From: Streptomyces sp. TRM49041
GTDB taxonomy: Bacteria; Actinomycetota; Actinomycetes; Streptomycetales; Streptomycetaceae
Length of the DNA stretch: 64,000 bases
Assembly: GCF_008271805.1 (NCBI RefSeq)
Contig: NZ_VSRY01000103.1
Coordinates: forward strand, 1 to 64,000
Direction of reading: 5' to 3'
The position numbers and the translations under genes were made by a program. The notes under the pieces are model-generated. The model had not been told where the DNA came from, searched no databases, and saw only the letters and a list, made by a program, of their open reading frames with translations. Shown here piece by piece: positions 15,317 to 22,415 of the stretch (positions are counted from its first letter, which is position 1; every line of letters starts with the position of its first letter).

Positions 15317-16669
15317 CTACGCTGCGGCGACCAGTTCCCGGGCGCGCTCGTTGAAGTCGGCGACAAGGCGGTGCGTACCGAACGGCCGCATCCGGCGCTG
15401 CAAGTCCTGAACCGCCTCGACGCACCGCGAGCTCTTGACTTGACGCGACAGCGTCAGCGTTCGCAGCCCCGCCGAGTGCGCTGCTTCGAGGTCGCCACGC
15501 TGGAGATGAGAGACGGCGAGGGCGGCCTGCGACATCGCTCCTCGGCGGGCCCGGCGCTGGTTGCGAGCGTGGTTGATGGACTGCTGTGCGTGCTCCTCGG
15601 CGGCTGCTGCGTCGTCGAGGTCGCGGAAGGTGTTTGCGTGCTCGCCGTGCAGGTACGCGGGGTCGATGAACGCGGCCCACTCCGGTTCGCTCTGGAGCTG
15701 TACCCGGCTGTACGCCGCTTCGGATTCAGCCACCGCTCGGGTTGCGGCGGAATTTTCGCCGAGCTTGGCGAGGGCCCGAGCCTCAAGTGCCCACAGATCA
15801 GCCATGCACGCGGGCGACGTGTTCTTGCCGAGTCCAGCGCGACCGGCCTGCGCGAGCCGCCGCCCCTCCATGGGGTTGCCGAGCAAGGTGGTCTGATCGG
15901 CCATGCCGGCGAGGACATGTGCACCGAGTGCTGCGTTACCGGATTCTTCGGCGAGCCGAAGCGACTGGATCAAGTAGCGCTGCGCGGTCCCGTGCTCCCC
16001 GTTGTCGTAGCTCATCCAACCGAGCAGATACGTCTGCTCGGCCGCCGCCTCGCACAAGGCCCGCCGAACCTCCTCCGAGTAGCTTTCGCGCAACAGCGGG
16101 AAGACGTGCTGGTTCATGTACTGAGCGAGGATGAGACGTCCCGAGCCGCCGCCTTGTAGTACGTCCATCTTCTGGAACTCGCCGAACATGTTCTTGACTG
16201 CGGACACGTCCTCAAGTCGGACGCGCCGGCCCGGCTCGGGGTGCTGGTCAAGCGTGTTGAGTAGCCAGTCTCGCGACGGCCCCACAGCGGCGACGGCGGC
16301 AAAGGGCGCCGCTGCCAGGAACTTTCGACGGTCCACGTCGGCCCTCCCCAAATCGGCAACGGCTTCAACCGTAACGGCGAAGGAGGAGTTGTAGGAGAGC
16401 GAGCGGTCTGCCGTGCCGCCCTCCGGAAAGCCCAAATCGTACGTAGTGACCCGGAACCCAACCTTCGCCGAAATGACGTCGGCGATGATCTCGGGCACAG
16501 GCGGGCGCGGTTGGAGTCCGCTCAGCCATCGCCGTACAGCCGTTGCGTCAGGCTGGATATGCGGCTGACCCCATACCTGAGCTGTGGCTTTGATCTGGCG
16601 AGCCAACTCCTTGTTGCTCATGCCGGATCGCTCAAGCCACCCTGCAAGATCAGTGTTCGGCGACGTCAT
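15317..16669 (-). CDS. HTH regulator with TPR-like C-terminal domain
   Basis: A 450-residue regulator. Residues about 5-55 resemble an XRE-type helix-turn-helix (LAGWLERSGMSNKELARQIK). A Streptomyces-typical DRRKFLAAA segment at about 113-121 precedes the C-terminal two thirds, which are helical TPR-like repeats (e.g. GTAQRYLIQSLRLAEESGNAALG). Similar HTH-TPR proteins regulate development and antibiotic genes in Streptomyces (NsdA-like) or sense peptides. Here it lies in a prophage, divergent from an RsbW-like ATPase gene. It could be the lysogeny regulator or a cargo regulator acting on the host. Its ligand is unknown. Confidence 0.75.
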   Translation of the reverse strand: MTSPNTDLAGWLERSGMSNKELARQIKATAQVWGQPHIQPDATAVRRWLSGLQPRPPVPEIIADVISAKVGFRVTTYDLGFPEGGTADRSLSYNSSFAVTVEAVADLGRADVDRRKFLAAAPFAAVAAVGPSRDWLLNTLDQHPEPGRRVRLEDVSAVKNMFGEFQKMDVLQGGGSGRLILAQYMNQHVFPLLRESYSEEVRRALCEAAAEQTYLLGWMSYDNGEHGTAQRYLIQSLRLAEESGNAALGAHVLAGMADQTTLLGNPMEGRRLAQAGRAGLGKNTSPACMADLWALEARALAKLGENSAATRAVAESEAAYSRVQLQSEPEWAAFIDPAYLHGEHANTFRDLDDAAAAEEHAQQSINHARNQRRARRGAMSQAALAVSHLQRGDLEAAHSAGLRTLTLSRQVKSSRCVEAVQDLQRRMRPFGTHRLVADFNERARELVAAA

Positions 16670-16805
16670 GCTCGGTACCTACCCCTTCGACAGGTGCGGT
16701 AGTTCAAGTGCCACCCTTTGCCACCCCCAATGAAGGTACCCCCGCTGTCCGCCCCGCGGTTGCCTAGTTGCTCGAACCAACGGCGCAGGCAAGGGGGTTG
16801 AACTC
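16670..16805. promoter_or_regulatory. Divergent promoter region with direct repeat
   Basis: This 136-base gap separates the TPR regulator and the anti-sigma-like gene and must hold both promoters. It contains a direct repeat TGCCACCC at 16709-16716 and 16719-16726, ten bases apart, so both copies face the same side of the helix. That is a good candidate operator for the neighbouring regulator. No clear -10/-35 pair was assigned. Confidence 0.5.
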
Positions 16806-17219
16806 ATGCCGAGATCGGCGGCGCAGCGGTTCCCGCGAGCAGACGGCGCGGTACCCGAGGCGCGTTCCTTCTTAGGCGGCGTACTTGCGGAGTGGGACAT
16901 TACCGACCGCTCCGACGATGCGGTGCTCTGCCTCTCCGAGCTTGCGACCAACGCGGTACGGCACGGCGCGCGCGGTGGCTTTCTCGTCGAGGTCTCTCTC
17001 GACGACGGGCGCTTGCGTGTCGAGGTGCACGACGCAGGGGCGGGGAATCCCCGCCCCGGGCGACCGAGTGAAGACGACACCGATGGGCGAGGGCTGCTCA
17101 TCGTGTCGTCGCTTGCGGACGGATGGGGGGTGACGCCGCACCACCCGTGCGGCAAGACCGTATGGACGGAGTTCAAGACGGAGGAGAGCAAGACACCGAT
17201 CGGCGTGATCCCATGCTGA
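16806..17219 (+). CDS. RsbW-like ATP-binding (anti-sigma) protein
   Basis: A 137-residue protein made of a single GHKL ATPase domain of the RsbW/SpoIIAB kind. The N box is LCLSELATNAVRHG, the G1 box VEVHDAGAGNP and the G2 region GRGLLIVSSLADGWGV. Such proteins bind sigma factors or phosphorylate anti-anti-sigma proteins. Streptomyces has many orphan copies, often beside HTH regulators. ATG 16806 follows AAGGGGG. Carried by a prophage, it could alter host sigma or anti-anti-sigma signalling (BldG-like proteins are plausible targets), but the partner is unknown. Confidence 0.82.
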   Translation: MPRSAAQRFPRADGAVPEARSFLGGVLAEWDITDRSDDAVLCLSELATNAVRHGARGGFLVEVSLDDGRLRVEVHDAGAGNPRPGRPSEDDTDGRGLLIVSSLADGWGVTPHHPCGKTVWTEFKTEESKTPIGVIPC

Positions 17220-17713
17220 TCGAGATCGCGCCCGTACCGACCGCCGGCCTGCTGGCATCGCTCGGGGCTTGGTTCTGGGTCGACCCCACCGAGGCCGGGC
17301 ACGTTGCCTTCCTCCTGCTTACCCATCCTCCCGCCCGCCGGGAAGGTGAGTCGCCGGAATCCGTCGAGGGACACATGCGCGGCCTCGCCTTGGCTCTGGA
17401 GCTCGCCCACCCCTCGAACCTGCTCCCCGACATCGGGCCCCGACTCGCCGTTCACGGACGGTCCGCGCTCCTGAGTCTCGATGGTTGCCGTACTTCACTC
17501 CACGTCCCGGTGAGCACCGAGTGGTCGCGGTTCGTCACTGGCGGCGCAGCGGTAGCGGTCGCGGTCGGCCTCGACCCCCTGCTACCGCGCACGCCGTTCG
17601 CCGCTGTCCGAGCGTACGTATCAGAAGGGGCACAGCACGGACGTCTGTTCCTTGGCAAGACCCGCGCTCTGCCCGCCCGGAGATTCACCGGAGTAGGCGG
17701 CCCGCCCATCTGA
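17213..17713 (+). CDS. Conserved hypothetical protein
   Basis: A 166-residue protein starting at ATG 17213, overlapping the anti-sigma-like gene by 7 bases, so the two are co-translated. It is soluble, with no membrane helix; recognisable stretches include AGLLASLGAWFWVDPTEAGHVAFLLL and, at the C-terminus, EGAQHGRLFLGKTRALPARRFTGVG. No family was recognised. Coupling to the ATPase suggests a related job. Confidence 0.6.
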   Translation: MLIEIAPVPTAGLLASLGAWFWVDPTEAGHVAFLLLTHPPARREGESPESVEGHMRGLALALELAHPSNLLPDIGPRLAVHGRSALLSLDGCRTSLHVPVSTEWSRFVTGGAAVAVAVGLDPLLPRTPFAAVRAYVSEGAQHGRLFLGKTRALPARRFTGVGGPPI

Positions 17714-17816
17714 CAGCAACGGGCCGCCTCTCACACCACTACACCCATAGACCCGACGGCCGCGGTCACGACCGCCGGGCAGCGAAGCCAACAGCTGACT
17801 AGGAGCTGATGACGAC

Positions 17817-18080
17817 ATGCGCGACCTTATCGCCTGTCTCTGGATCTGGTTAGGGCCAGGCATCTGCCGGACCCTCCGCGTCATACGCCAGCGCTTATCC
17901 GAGTGGCGCAGGCGCCCCGCCCTCTCCCCGCGCCTTCCCTCGGTCCTCCCGCCGACCCCCGCCTATGCCCGTCGACCGCTCCCCTCCCACGTGCGCGCCC
18001 GCCTGCTACCGATCGACGGACACGCCTACTTTCTGCGCCCGTATGTGCAGCCATACGCCCCAGTGGTCCACCGTGGATAG
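17817..18080 (+). CDS. Hypothetical basic protein, first gene of the accessory operon
   Basis: An 87-residue, Arg/Pro-rich protein with a hydrophobic N-terminus (LIACLWIWLGPGIC), possibly a membrane anchor, and a C-terminal motif HAYFLRPYVQPYAPVVHRG. An AGGAG site lies 11 bases upstream of ATG 17817. Its 3' end overlaps the start of the Zn-ribbon gene, which begins the coupled run towards the radical SAM gene. Function not recognised. Confidence 0.5.
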   Translation: MRDLIACLWIWLGPGICRTLRVIRQRLSEWRRRPALSPRLPSVLPPTPAYARRPLPSHVRARLLPIDGHAYFLRPYVQPYAPVVHRG

Positions 18081-18477
18081 CGCCGCCGTACTCGTGCGGT
18101 GCGGGATCTGCGCGGCGCTCGTGCCGTACGACGACATCGCGACCGGAACGTTCGTTTGGTTCGATGATGACGGGCGCGAACGGATCGCGAGACGACGCTC
18201 GTGCAGTGACGTCGTCGCCTGCTACCTCCGGACCGGCGACCCGATCACCTGGCAGCGCCTCGGGGGCTCACTCCCCGTGGGCGTCGAACCTCCCCCGGGC
18301 GCCCCGGTGGTCAAGTGCACCGTCTGCGACGTCGCGGCGCGCGTGGACGACCTGGTCATCGCCCGCGAGCTCGATGACATCGATGACGTCTGGTACTCCT
18401 CCGTCGTCTGCGCGGACGAAGACGCCTGTTACGACCGACAGATGCTCTATCCGTACCGGCCGGAGCTCCCCGAGTGA
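18073..18477 (+). CDS. Small Zn-ribbon-like protein
   Basis: A 134-residue protein from GTG 18073, overlapping the previous gene by 8 bases. It has two CxxC pairs, CGIC near the N-terminus and CTVC in the middle, spaced like two zinc knuckles, with further Cys at SCSDVVACY and DACYDRQ. The body is acidic. A zinc-stabilised partner or DNA-binding role is possible. It ends in a GTGA overlap with the next small gene. Confidence 0.6.
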   Translation: MDSAAVLVRCGICAALVPYDDIATGTFVWFDDDGRERIARRRSCSDVVACYLRTGDPITWQRLGGSLPVGVEPPPGAPVVKCTVCDVAARVDDLVIARELDDIDDVWYSSVVCADEDACYDRQMLYPYRPELPE

Positions 18478-18712
18478 ACGCGCCCGGACAGCCGTCGGTC
18501 AAGCGCACCCGCCGTCCGGGCAACGCTCCCCCCTCGCCGTGCGCACCGCGGCGTGTAAGGCCGCACCCGACCTCAAACTGCCCAGCGCCGACCGCGAGTT
18601 CGAGGCCCTGTGTCGCCAGCGAGCGCCCACCCGTACCGAGCTGCACACCCTTACTCTCCTCACCCTGACTTGGGGGGCACATGCCCGCGCCACCGCACGA
18701 TCTGATCGTTAG
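18474..18712 (+). pseudogene. Small gene with apparent -1 frameshift at a C run
   Basis: From GTG 18474 (good GGAG site, GTGA overlap) the frame has normal codon bias for about 20 codons (MNAPGQPSVKRTRRPGNAPP). The bias then moves to the -1 frame (LAVRTAACKAAPDLKLP, then REFEALCRQRAPTRTELHTL), which runs to TAG at 18710-18712. The switch falls on six C residues at 18528-18533, approximately. Adding one C would give a continuous protein of about 79 residues overlapping the radical SAM start by 32 bases. It may be a recent deletion, a sequencing error or programmed slippage. Function is unknown; its position in the RiPP-like cassette makes it a candidate accessory protein. Confidence 0.55.
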
Positions 18713-19793
18713 CCCGTTCCTCGACGAGTACCTCGTGCTGCGCCCCGGAGACTCCAGCGGAGTCAAGATCAAGGGCCACCACTACTTGGAGTTACGCCAA
18801 GCGGTCGCCGACGAGACTCTGCCCGAGTGGCTGCGCAACGCCGCGCGTCGGCGGTGGGGACTCGACCTCGGCGACAAGCGGCCGAGCACCGCCGTACTGG
18901 TCCGCGATCCCTCGCCGTACGGCCACGGTCGGGCCTCGTACGAGGTGAACGCCGGCTGCAACTGGAACTGCGACCACTGCGTCTACGGCGACAAGATGCA
19001 CGAGGGCCTCGCATGGGAACCGCGCGAGCGGCTGCTGCACACCCTGCGCGACGCTGGCGTTCTGTGGATCGAGCTCGGCGGCGGCGAGTGCACCATCGAC
19101 CCCCATTTCCCCGAGACATACACGCTCGCCTACGACCTCGGGATGATGGTGGAGATCCTCACCAACGGATCGACGCTGCGCCGACCGGGCATGCGCGCCC
19201 TGCTCGCCACGCGCCGGCCCTACCGAATCACCATGAGCGTTTACGGGGCCACCGAACCCACCTTCGACGCCTTCACCAACCGCCGTGGCGCCTTTCGCGC
19301 GTTCATGCGCGGACTGCACGCCGCCCGCGAGGCCGGCCTGCCGCTCTCCCTAAGCGTCGTCATCACGCGCAAGAACGCCCACGAGGCCGAGGCAATGCGG
19401 GCCCTGGCCGAGGAGTTCGCCCCGCGCGTCCGCGAGTACCGGCACATGTCGCCCACCTTCGCCGGCGACGACGACCCCCTCGCTCAGCAGGCACCCGAGT
19501 ACCTGCACAACCGAACCCCCTTCACCGGATGCGACGCCGGGCACACGTCCCTGAACGTGACCCCCTTCGGCCTGGCGACCGTCTGCAAAGTCTCCCGCGA
19601 CCATCCGATTCCACTCCTGAAAGAGGGGGTCGCGGGTCTATCCCGGCTCGGGAGCTTCGCCGACCGAGCGCTACAACGTCACAGCGGGTGCAGTGGATGC
19701 GCTCTCCAGAAGACATGCACCACCTGCATGCCGCTCGTGAACCTGTACCGCAAGGCCGGCTCGCCCCTGGATCGGTACTGCCAACACGCCTGA
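18681..19793 (+). CDS. Radical SAM/SPASM peptide maturase
   Basis: A 370-residue radical SAM enzyme. C93, C97 and C100 (CNWNCDHC) form the CxxxCxxC site for the SAM-cleaving 4Fe-4S cluster, and GGGE at 133-136 is the SAM-binding motif. Seven more Cys (284, 302, 337, 340, 346, 349, 367) match a SPASM domain holding two auxiliary clusters, as in enzymes that crosslink ribosomal peptides. The N-terminal 60 residues could be a small peptide-binding wing (RRE-like), which is a guess. The 47-codon ORF directly downstream is the likely substrate. ATG 18681 lies inside the preceding small gene. Confidence 0.88.
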   Translation: MPAPPHDLIVSPFLDEYLVLRPGDSSGVKIKGHHYLELRQAVADETLPEWLRNAARRRWGLDLGDKRPSTAVLVRDPSPYGHGRASYEVNAGCNWNCDHCVYGDKMHEGLAWEPRERLLHTLRDAGVLWIELGGGECTIDPHFPETYTLAYDLGMMVEILTNGSTLRRPGMRALLATRRPYRITMSVYGATEPTFDAFTNRRGAFRAFMRGLHAAREAGLPLSLSVVITRKNAHEAEAMRALAEEFAPRVREYRHMSPTFAGDDDPLAQQAPEYLHNRTPFTGCDAGHTSLNVTPFGLATVCKVSRDHPIPLLKEGVAGLSRLGSFADRALQRHSGCSGCALQKTCTTCMPLVNLYRKAGSPLDRYCQHA

Positions 19794-19807
19794 GAGGAGA
19801 TACAGCC

Positions 19808-19951
19808 ATGGCACCTGTAGCGACTGCACCCGTCGCCGTACAGATCACCACCCGGCCGGACGTCGAGGACGAGATCGAGTTCGTCGACGACCTCGACGCC
19901 GTCGCCGGGAACGAGGTGATGCGCGGCTGCGGCGAAGACAACCCGTACTAG
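19808..19951 (+). CDS. Candidate RiPP precursor peptide (47 residues)
   Basis: A 47-codon ORF 14 bases after the maturase, with a strong GAGAGGAG site and ATG 19808. The N-terminal half is hydrophobic (MAPVATAPVAVQITT), the middle is very acidic (DVEDEIEFVDDLDAV), and the C-terminus after AG reads NEVMRGCGEDNPY. A leader plus short C-terminal core with a single Cys, just after a radical SAM/SPASM gene, is the normal layout of ribosomally made, modified peptides. The single Cys, the Asn-Pro-Tyr end and acidic residues are possible crosslink sites. No known precursor family was recognised, so the function is inferred from context. Confidence 0.7.
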   Translation: MAPVATAPVAVQITTRPDVEDEIEFVDDLDAVAGNEVMRGCGEDNPY

Positions 19952-19967
19952 GCCGACCCGTCATACC

Positions 19968-19996
19968 GAGGCCGCCTGCCCCGCGCGGGCGGCCTC
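19968..19996 (+). terminator. Hairpin between precursor and kinase genes
   Basis: GAGGCCGCC (19968-19976) pairs with GGCGGCCTC (19988-19996) around an 11-base loop. There is no T run, so it may attenuate rather than fully stop transcription. In RiPP operons such a hairpin often raises precursor RNA over downstream genes. Confidence 0.5.
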
Positions 19997-20012
19997 GCCC
20001 ATTCCCGAGCCC

Positions 20013-20018
20013 TACACT
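20013..20018 (+). promoter_or_regulatory. Putative -10 box for leaderless kinase transcript
   Basis: TACACT sits 6 bases before GTG 20025, which lacks a ribosome site. That spacing matches leaderless Streptomyces transcripts. No clear -35 box was found, so confidence is modest. Confidence 0.4.
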
Positions 20019-20024
20019 CCCGCC

Positions 20025-20855
20025 GTGGTGACCATGAGACAGCAATGGGAAGACCTGCCCGCCGCCACCCGCGACGCAGTCGCGGCTCGTACCGGGCCCA
20101 TCTACGCCGCAAGAACCGCCGACACCGGTCGTAACTCTGAGATCGCCGCCACCCTCGACACTCGCGCCGGCCGCGTCTTCGTCAAGGGACTGACCTGCGA
20201 TCACCCCCGCGCGTGGACGCAGCAGCGCGAGGCCGCCATTAACCCGTACGTTGCCGGCCTCGCCCCGCGCCTGCTGTGGACGATCAACGATGGGGCATGG
20301 CACCTGCTCGGGTTCGAGCACCTCGACGGCCGGCCCGCCAACTACCGCCCCCACTCCGACGACCTACCCCTCGTCGCCGAGGCGATCATCGCCCTTTCCG
20401 GCGTTCGAGCCCCCGCCGACCTCGATCTGAAACACATCGAGCAGCGCCTCGCCGACTACCTCGACAACCCCGACGACGCCGAGCTGCTGCGCGGCGAGAC
20501 GCTGCTGCATACCGACTGGACGCCCGACAACGTGCTCATCGTGAACGGCGCGGCCCGCGTCGTCGACTGGGCATGGCCCACCCGCGGCGCCGCATGGATC
20601 GATGCCGCCTGCTGGGTCGTCTGGCTCATCTCCGCCGGCCACAGCCCCTCAGACGCCGAACAGTGGGCCGCCAAGATTCCCGCATGGGCCACGGCACCCG
20701 CGCGCGCCCTCGACGTCTTCGCGACCGCCCAGCAACGTCTTTGGGCCGGCATCGCCGCGGACGCGCCCGACGTCGAATGGAAACAAGCTCTCGCCGCCGC
20801 GGCCGACGAGTGGGCGAGCTACCGCCGGCCCCAGGACGAGGAGGACACCCCGTGA
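20025..20855 (+). CDS. Aminoglycoside-phosphotransferase-fold kinase
   Basis: A 276-residue APH-fold phosphotransferase. The catalytic loop is H162-T-D164-WTPD-N169, followed by D181 in VVDWAW (metal-binding Asp), with Lys54 (VFVKG) as the probable ATP-binding Lys. The family phosphorylates small molecules or peptides. Here it follows a radical SAM gene and a candidate precursor, so it could modify that peptide or give self-protection; antibiotic resistance is not implied. GTG 20025 looks leaderless; GTG 20028 and ATG 20034 are alternatives. Its stop overlaps the next gene (GTGA). Confidence 0.82.
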   Translation: MVTMRQQWEDLPAATRDAVAARTGPIYAARTADTGRNSEIAATLDTRAGRVFVKGLTCDHPRAWTQQREAAINPYVAGLAPRLLWTINDGAWHLLGFEHLDGRPANYRPHSDDLPLVAEAIIALSGVRAPADLDLKHIEQRLADYLDNPDDAELLRGETLLHTDWTPDNVLIVNGAARVVDWAWPTRGAAWIDAACWVVWLISAGHSPSDAEQWAAKIPAWATAPARALDVFATAQQRLWAGIAADAPDVEWKQALAAAADEWASYRRPQDEEDTP

Positions 20856-21292
20856 CCGACCCTTTGATTCACCCGCACGAGACGCTCACCACGCGCACCG
20901 GTGAACGCGTAGCCATCGATGCGGAAATGGTCCCCATCGTTCGTGAACTGTGGCGCCTCGGCTACACGACGAGCGCGTGCTGCCAAGACGTCGGCGAGGC
21001 CACCGCCGGCGTTCGCGCGCAGCGCGATACCCCCCTCGGATACGGCGGCGACGCATTCATCGACTATCACCGCGGGTGGGCCCTGCTGAAACTGCCCATC
21101 CCGGACGCCATGCGTCTCGTCGCCCTGCTCGCCGAGATTCCGGATTTCGCCGACCGCGTCCGGCATCCTTGGCGCCCCGGTTCCTGGCGCATGAACGTCC
21201 CGCTCGAACCCGACGGACTCACCCCCGACGCCCTGCTGCACCTCCCATGTCAACAAGTCCCACAGCTCGTCGAAACCCTGCGACAGCAGTAG
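20852..21292 (+). CDS. Hypothetical protein coupled to the kinase
   Basis: A 146-residue protein from GTG 20852, overlapping the kinase by 4 bases. It is soluble; the middle contains LWRLGYTTSACCQDVG and a Gly-rich stretch (DTPLGYGGDAFIDYH). A Trp/Arg-rich segment, RHPWRPGSWRMNVPLEP, lies near the C-terminus. No family was recognised. Gene coupling suggests it works with the kinase. Confidence 0.58.
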   Translation: MTDPLIHPHETLTTRTGERVAIDAEMVPIVRELWRLGYTTSACCQDVGEATAGVRAQRDTPLGYGGDAFIDYHRGWALLKLPIPDAMRLVALLAEIPDFADRVRHPWRPGSWRMNVPLEPDGLTPDALLHLPCQQVPQLVETLRQQ

Positions 21293-21360
21293 AGGCAACC
21301 CCGTCCCCGCCCGCCGACGCCGTTCCTCGCGGCTCGGCGGGCGATATCGCGCTCTGCGAC

Positions 21361-21603
21361 CTACGCCGCTCCGGTCTCGCCCTGATCGCCAGCGACGCCG
21401 AGGTGCCGGTGCAGGTCGTAGCGCGACACCTTGTACGCGCGTCCGTGGCGCAGGATGCGCACCGGATAACGACCGGTGCGTGCGAGGTGGTAGCCAGTCG
21501 TCCGCCCAAGGTGCAACGCCCTGTTGGCGGTCTCCAGTGGGACGGCAACGGGCAGCGTCATCAGCTCGTCGTGTGTCATCCCCTGCTCTGTGGTGCTCAT
21601 CAT
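21361..21603 (-). CDS. Small HTH protein, excisionase-like
   Basis: An 80-residue protein whose core (LETANRALHLGRTTGYHLAR, then RILRHGRAYKVSRYDLHRHLG) has the MerR/excisionase-type winged helix pattern of HTH_17 proteins. Such small proteins act as recombination directionality factors or DNA-binding regulators next to integrases. It lies divergent to the XRE regulator/integrase pair. ATG at 21603 or 21600. Excisionase is the favoured call; a plain regulator is possible. Confidence 0.65.
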   Translation of the reverse strand: MMSTTEQGMTHDELMTLPVAVPLETANRALHLGRTTGYHLARTGRYPVRILRHGRAYKVSRYDLHRHLGVAGDQGETGAA

Positions 21604-21680
21604 GCGCCCCCTGTGACATCGGTGTGCAATTCGGCCTGTTGGTGCCGAGCGGTGCCTAGATCAGCAACTTACGATCAAGA

Positions 21681-21716
21681 CTGGCGCTTTGCAACCAACA
21701 AAGTTAGCTTTGCGAT
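21681..21716 (+). promoter_or_regulatory. Operator array and leaderless promoter of the XRE regulator
   Basis: CTTTG (21687-21691), CAAAG (21699-21703) and CTTTG (21708-21712) form two overlapping inverted repeats. A TAGCTT -10-like box (21705-21710) ends 6 bases before ATG 21717, which has no ribosome site, so the transcript is probably leaderless. The repeat overlaps the -10 box, the usual geometry of phage autorepression. Confidence 0.5.
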
Positions 21717-22415
21717 ATGCACAGTCACCAGACAGCGGGCGACGTCCTCGCCGCGCAGATCCGCCGGCACCGCGAGCGCCTCGGCATGAACAGGCACGAG
21801 CTCGCCGCCGAATGCGCCCGCCTCGGGCGCCCCGACATCACGTACGCCGTGATCGTCAGCATCGAGACCGGCCGATCCGGCACCGAGGGCAAACGGCGCC
21901 GTCCGGTGACCGTCGACGAGCTACTCGTGTTCGGCCTCGCCCTCGCCACTCCGCCCCTGCTCCTGCTGCTCCCACTCGGGAGCGGGCAGGCAGTGCCCAC
22001 CGTTCCGGCCGCCGACCCGCGCGACCCGCACACGGTGTGGCAGTGGATGACAGGCGAGGCGACGCCGACGCTCGACGGCCCCCTCGACGGGCGGTACGTC
22101 TCCGACTCCCGGCAGATCGCCGGGACCGGGCAGACGTGGACCGCCGCATGGGCCACAGCGGCCTATCCGGCCTCGCTGTACCCCGAACTCGCACGGCGCC
22201 GAGAAACAGCCCACAAGGCCCGACTACGCGCCGCGCTCGACCCGACCGCACAGACCGAGTACGTCGACCGCCTCGACGAGCTCGCGCACGTCGTCAACGA
22301 CATGCACCGCGCGAGCCTCACCGTCCCAGATCTGCCAACCGAGTTGGCCGAGGACTTGAGGCGGCTCGGCCTGCTCGACCACCCCGACCAGATCAATCCG
22401 AGAGGTAATGAGTGA
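21717..22415 (+). CDS. XRE-family regulator, integrase-linked repressor candidate
   Basis: A 232-residue protein with an N-terminal Cro/CI-type helix-turn-helix at about residues 8-55 (LAAQIRRHRERLGMNRHELA, then YAVIVSIETGRSG). A Leu-rich stretch (LLVFGLALATPPLLLLLPLG) follows, then a helical C-terminal half. Its stop overlaps the integrase start, so the two are expressed together; it could control lysogeny or only integrase. ATG 21717 appears leaderless behind an operator-like repeat. Confidence 0.75.
   Translation: MHSHQTAGDVLAAQIRRHRERLGMNRHELAAECARLGRPDITYAVIVSIETGRSGTEGKRRRPVTVDELLVFGLALATPPLLLLLPLGSGQAVPTVPAADPRDPHTVWQWMTGEATPTLDGPLDGRYVSDSRQIAGTGQTWTAAWATAAYPASLYPELARRRETAHKARLRAALDPTAQTEYVDRLDELAHVVNDMHRASLTVPDLPTELAEDLRRLGLLDHPDQINPRGNE

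Noticed and set aside
18474..18668. A stand-alone 64-residue protein in the first frame
   Set aside because: Codon bias leaves this frame after about 20 codons and appears in the -1 frame, so a frameshifted gene fits better.
20025..20855. An antibiotic resistance gene
   Set aside because: The kinase fold is broad and substrate residues cannot be judged; context points to the peptide cassette.
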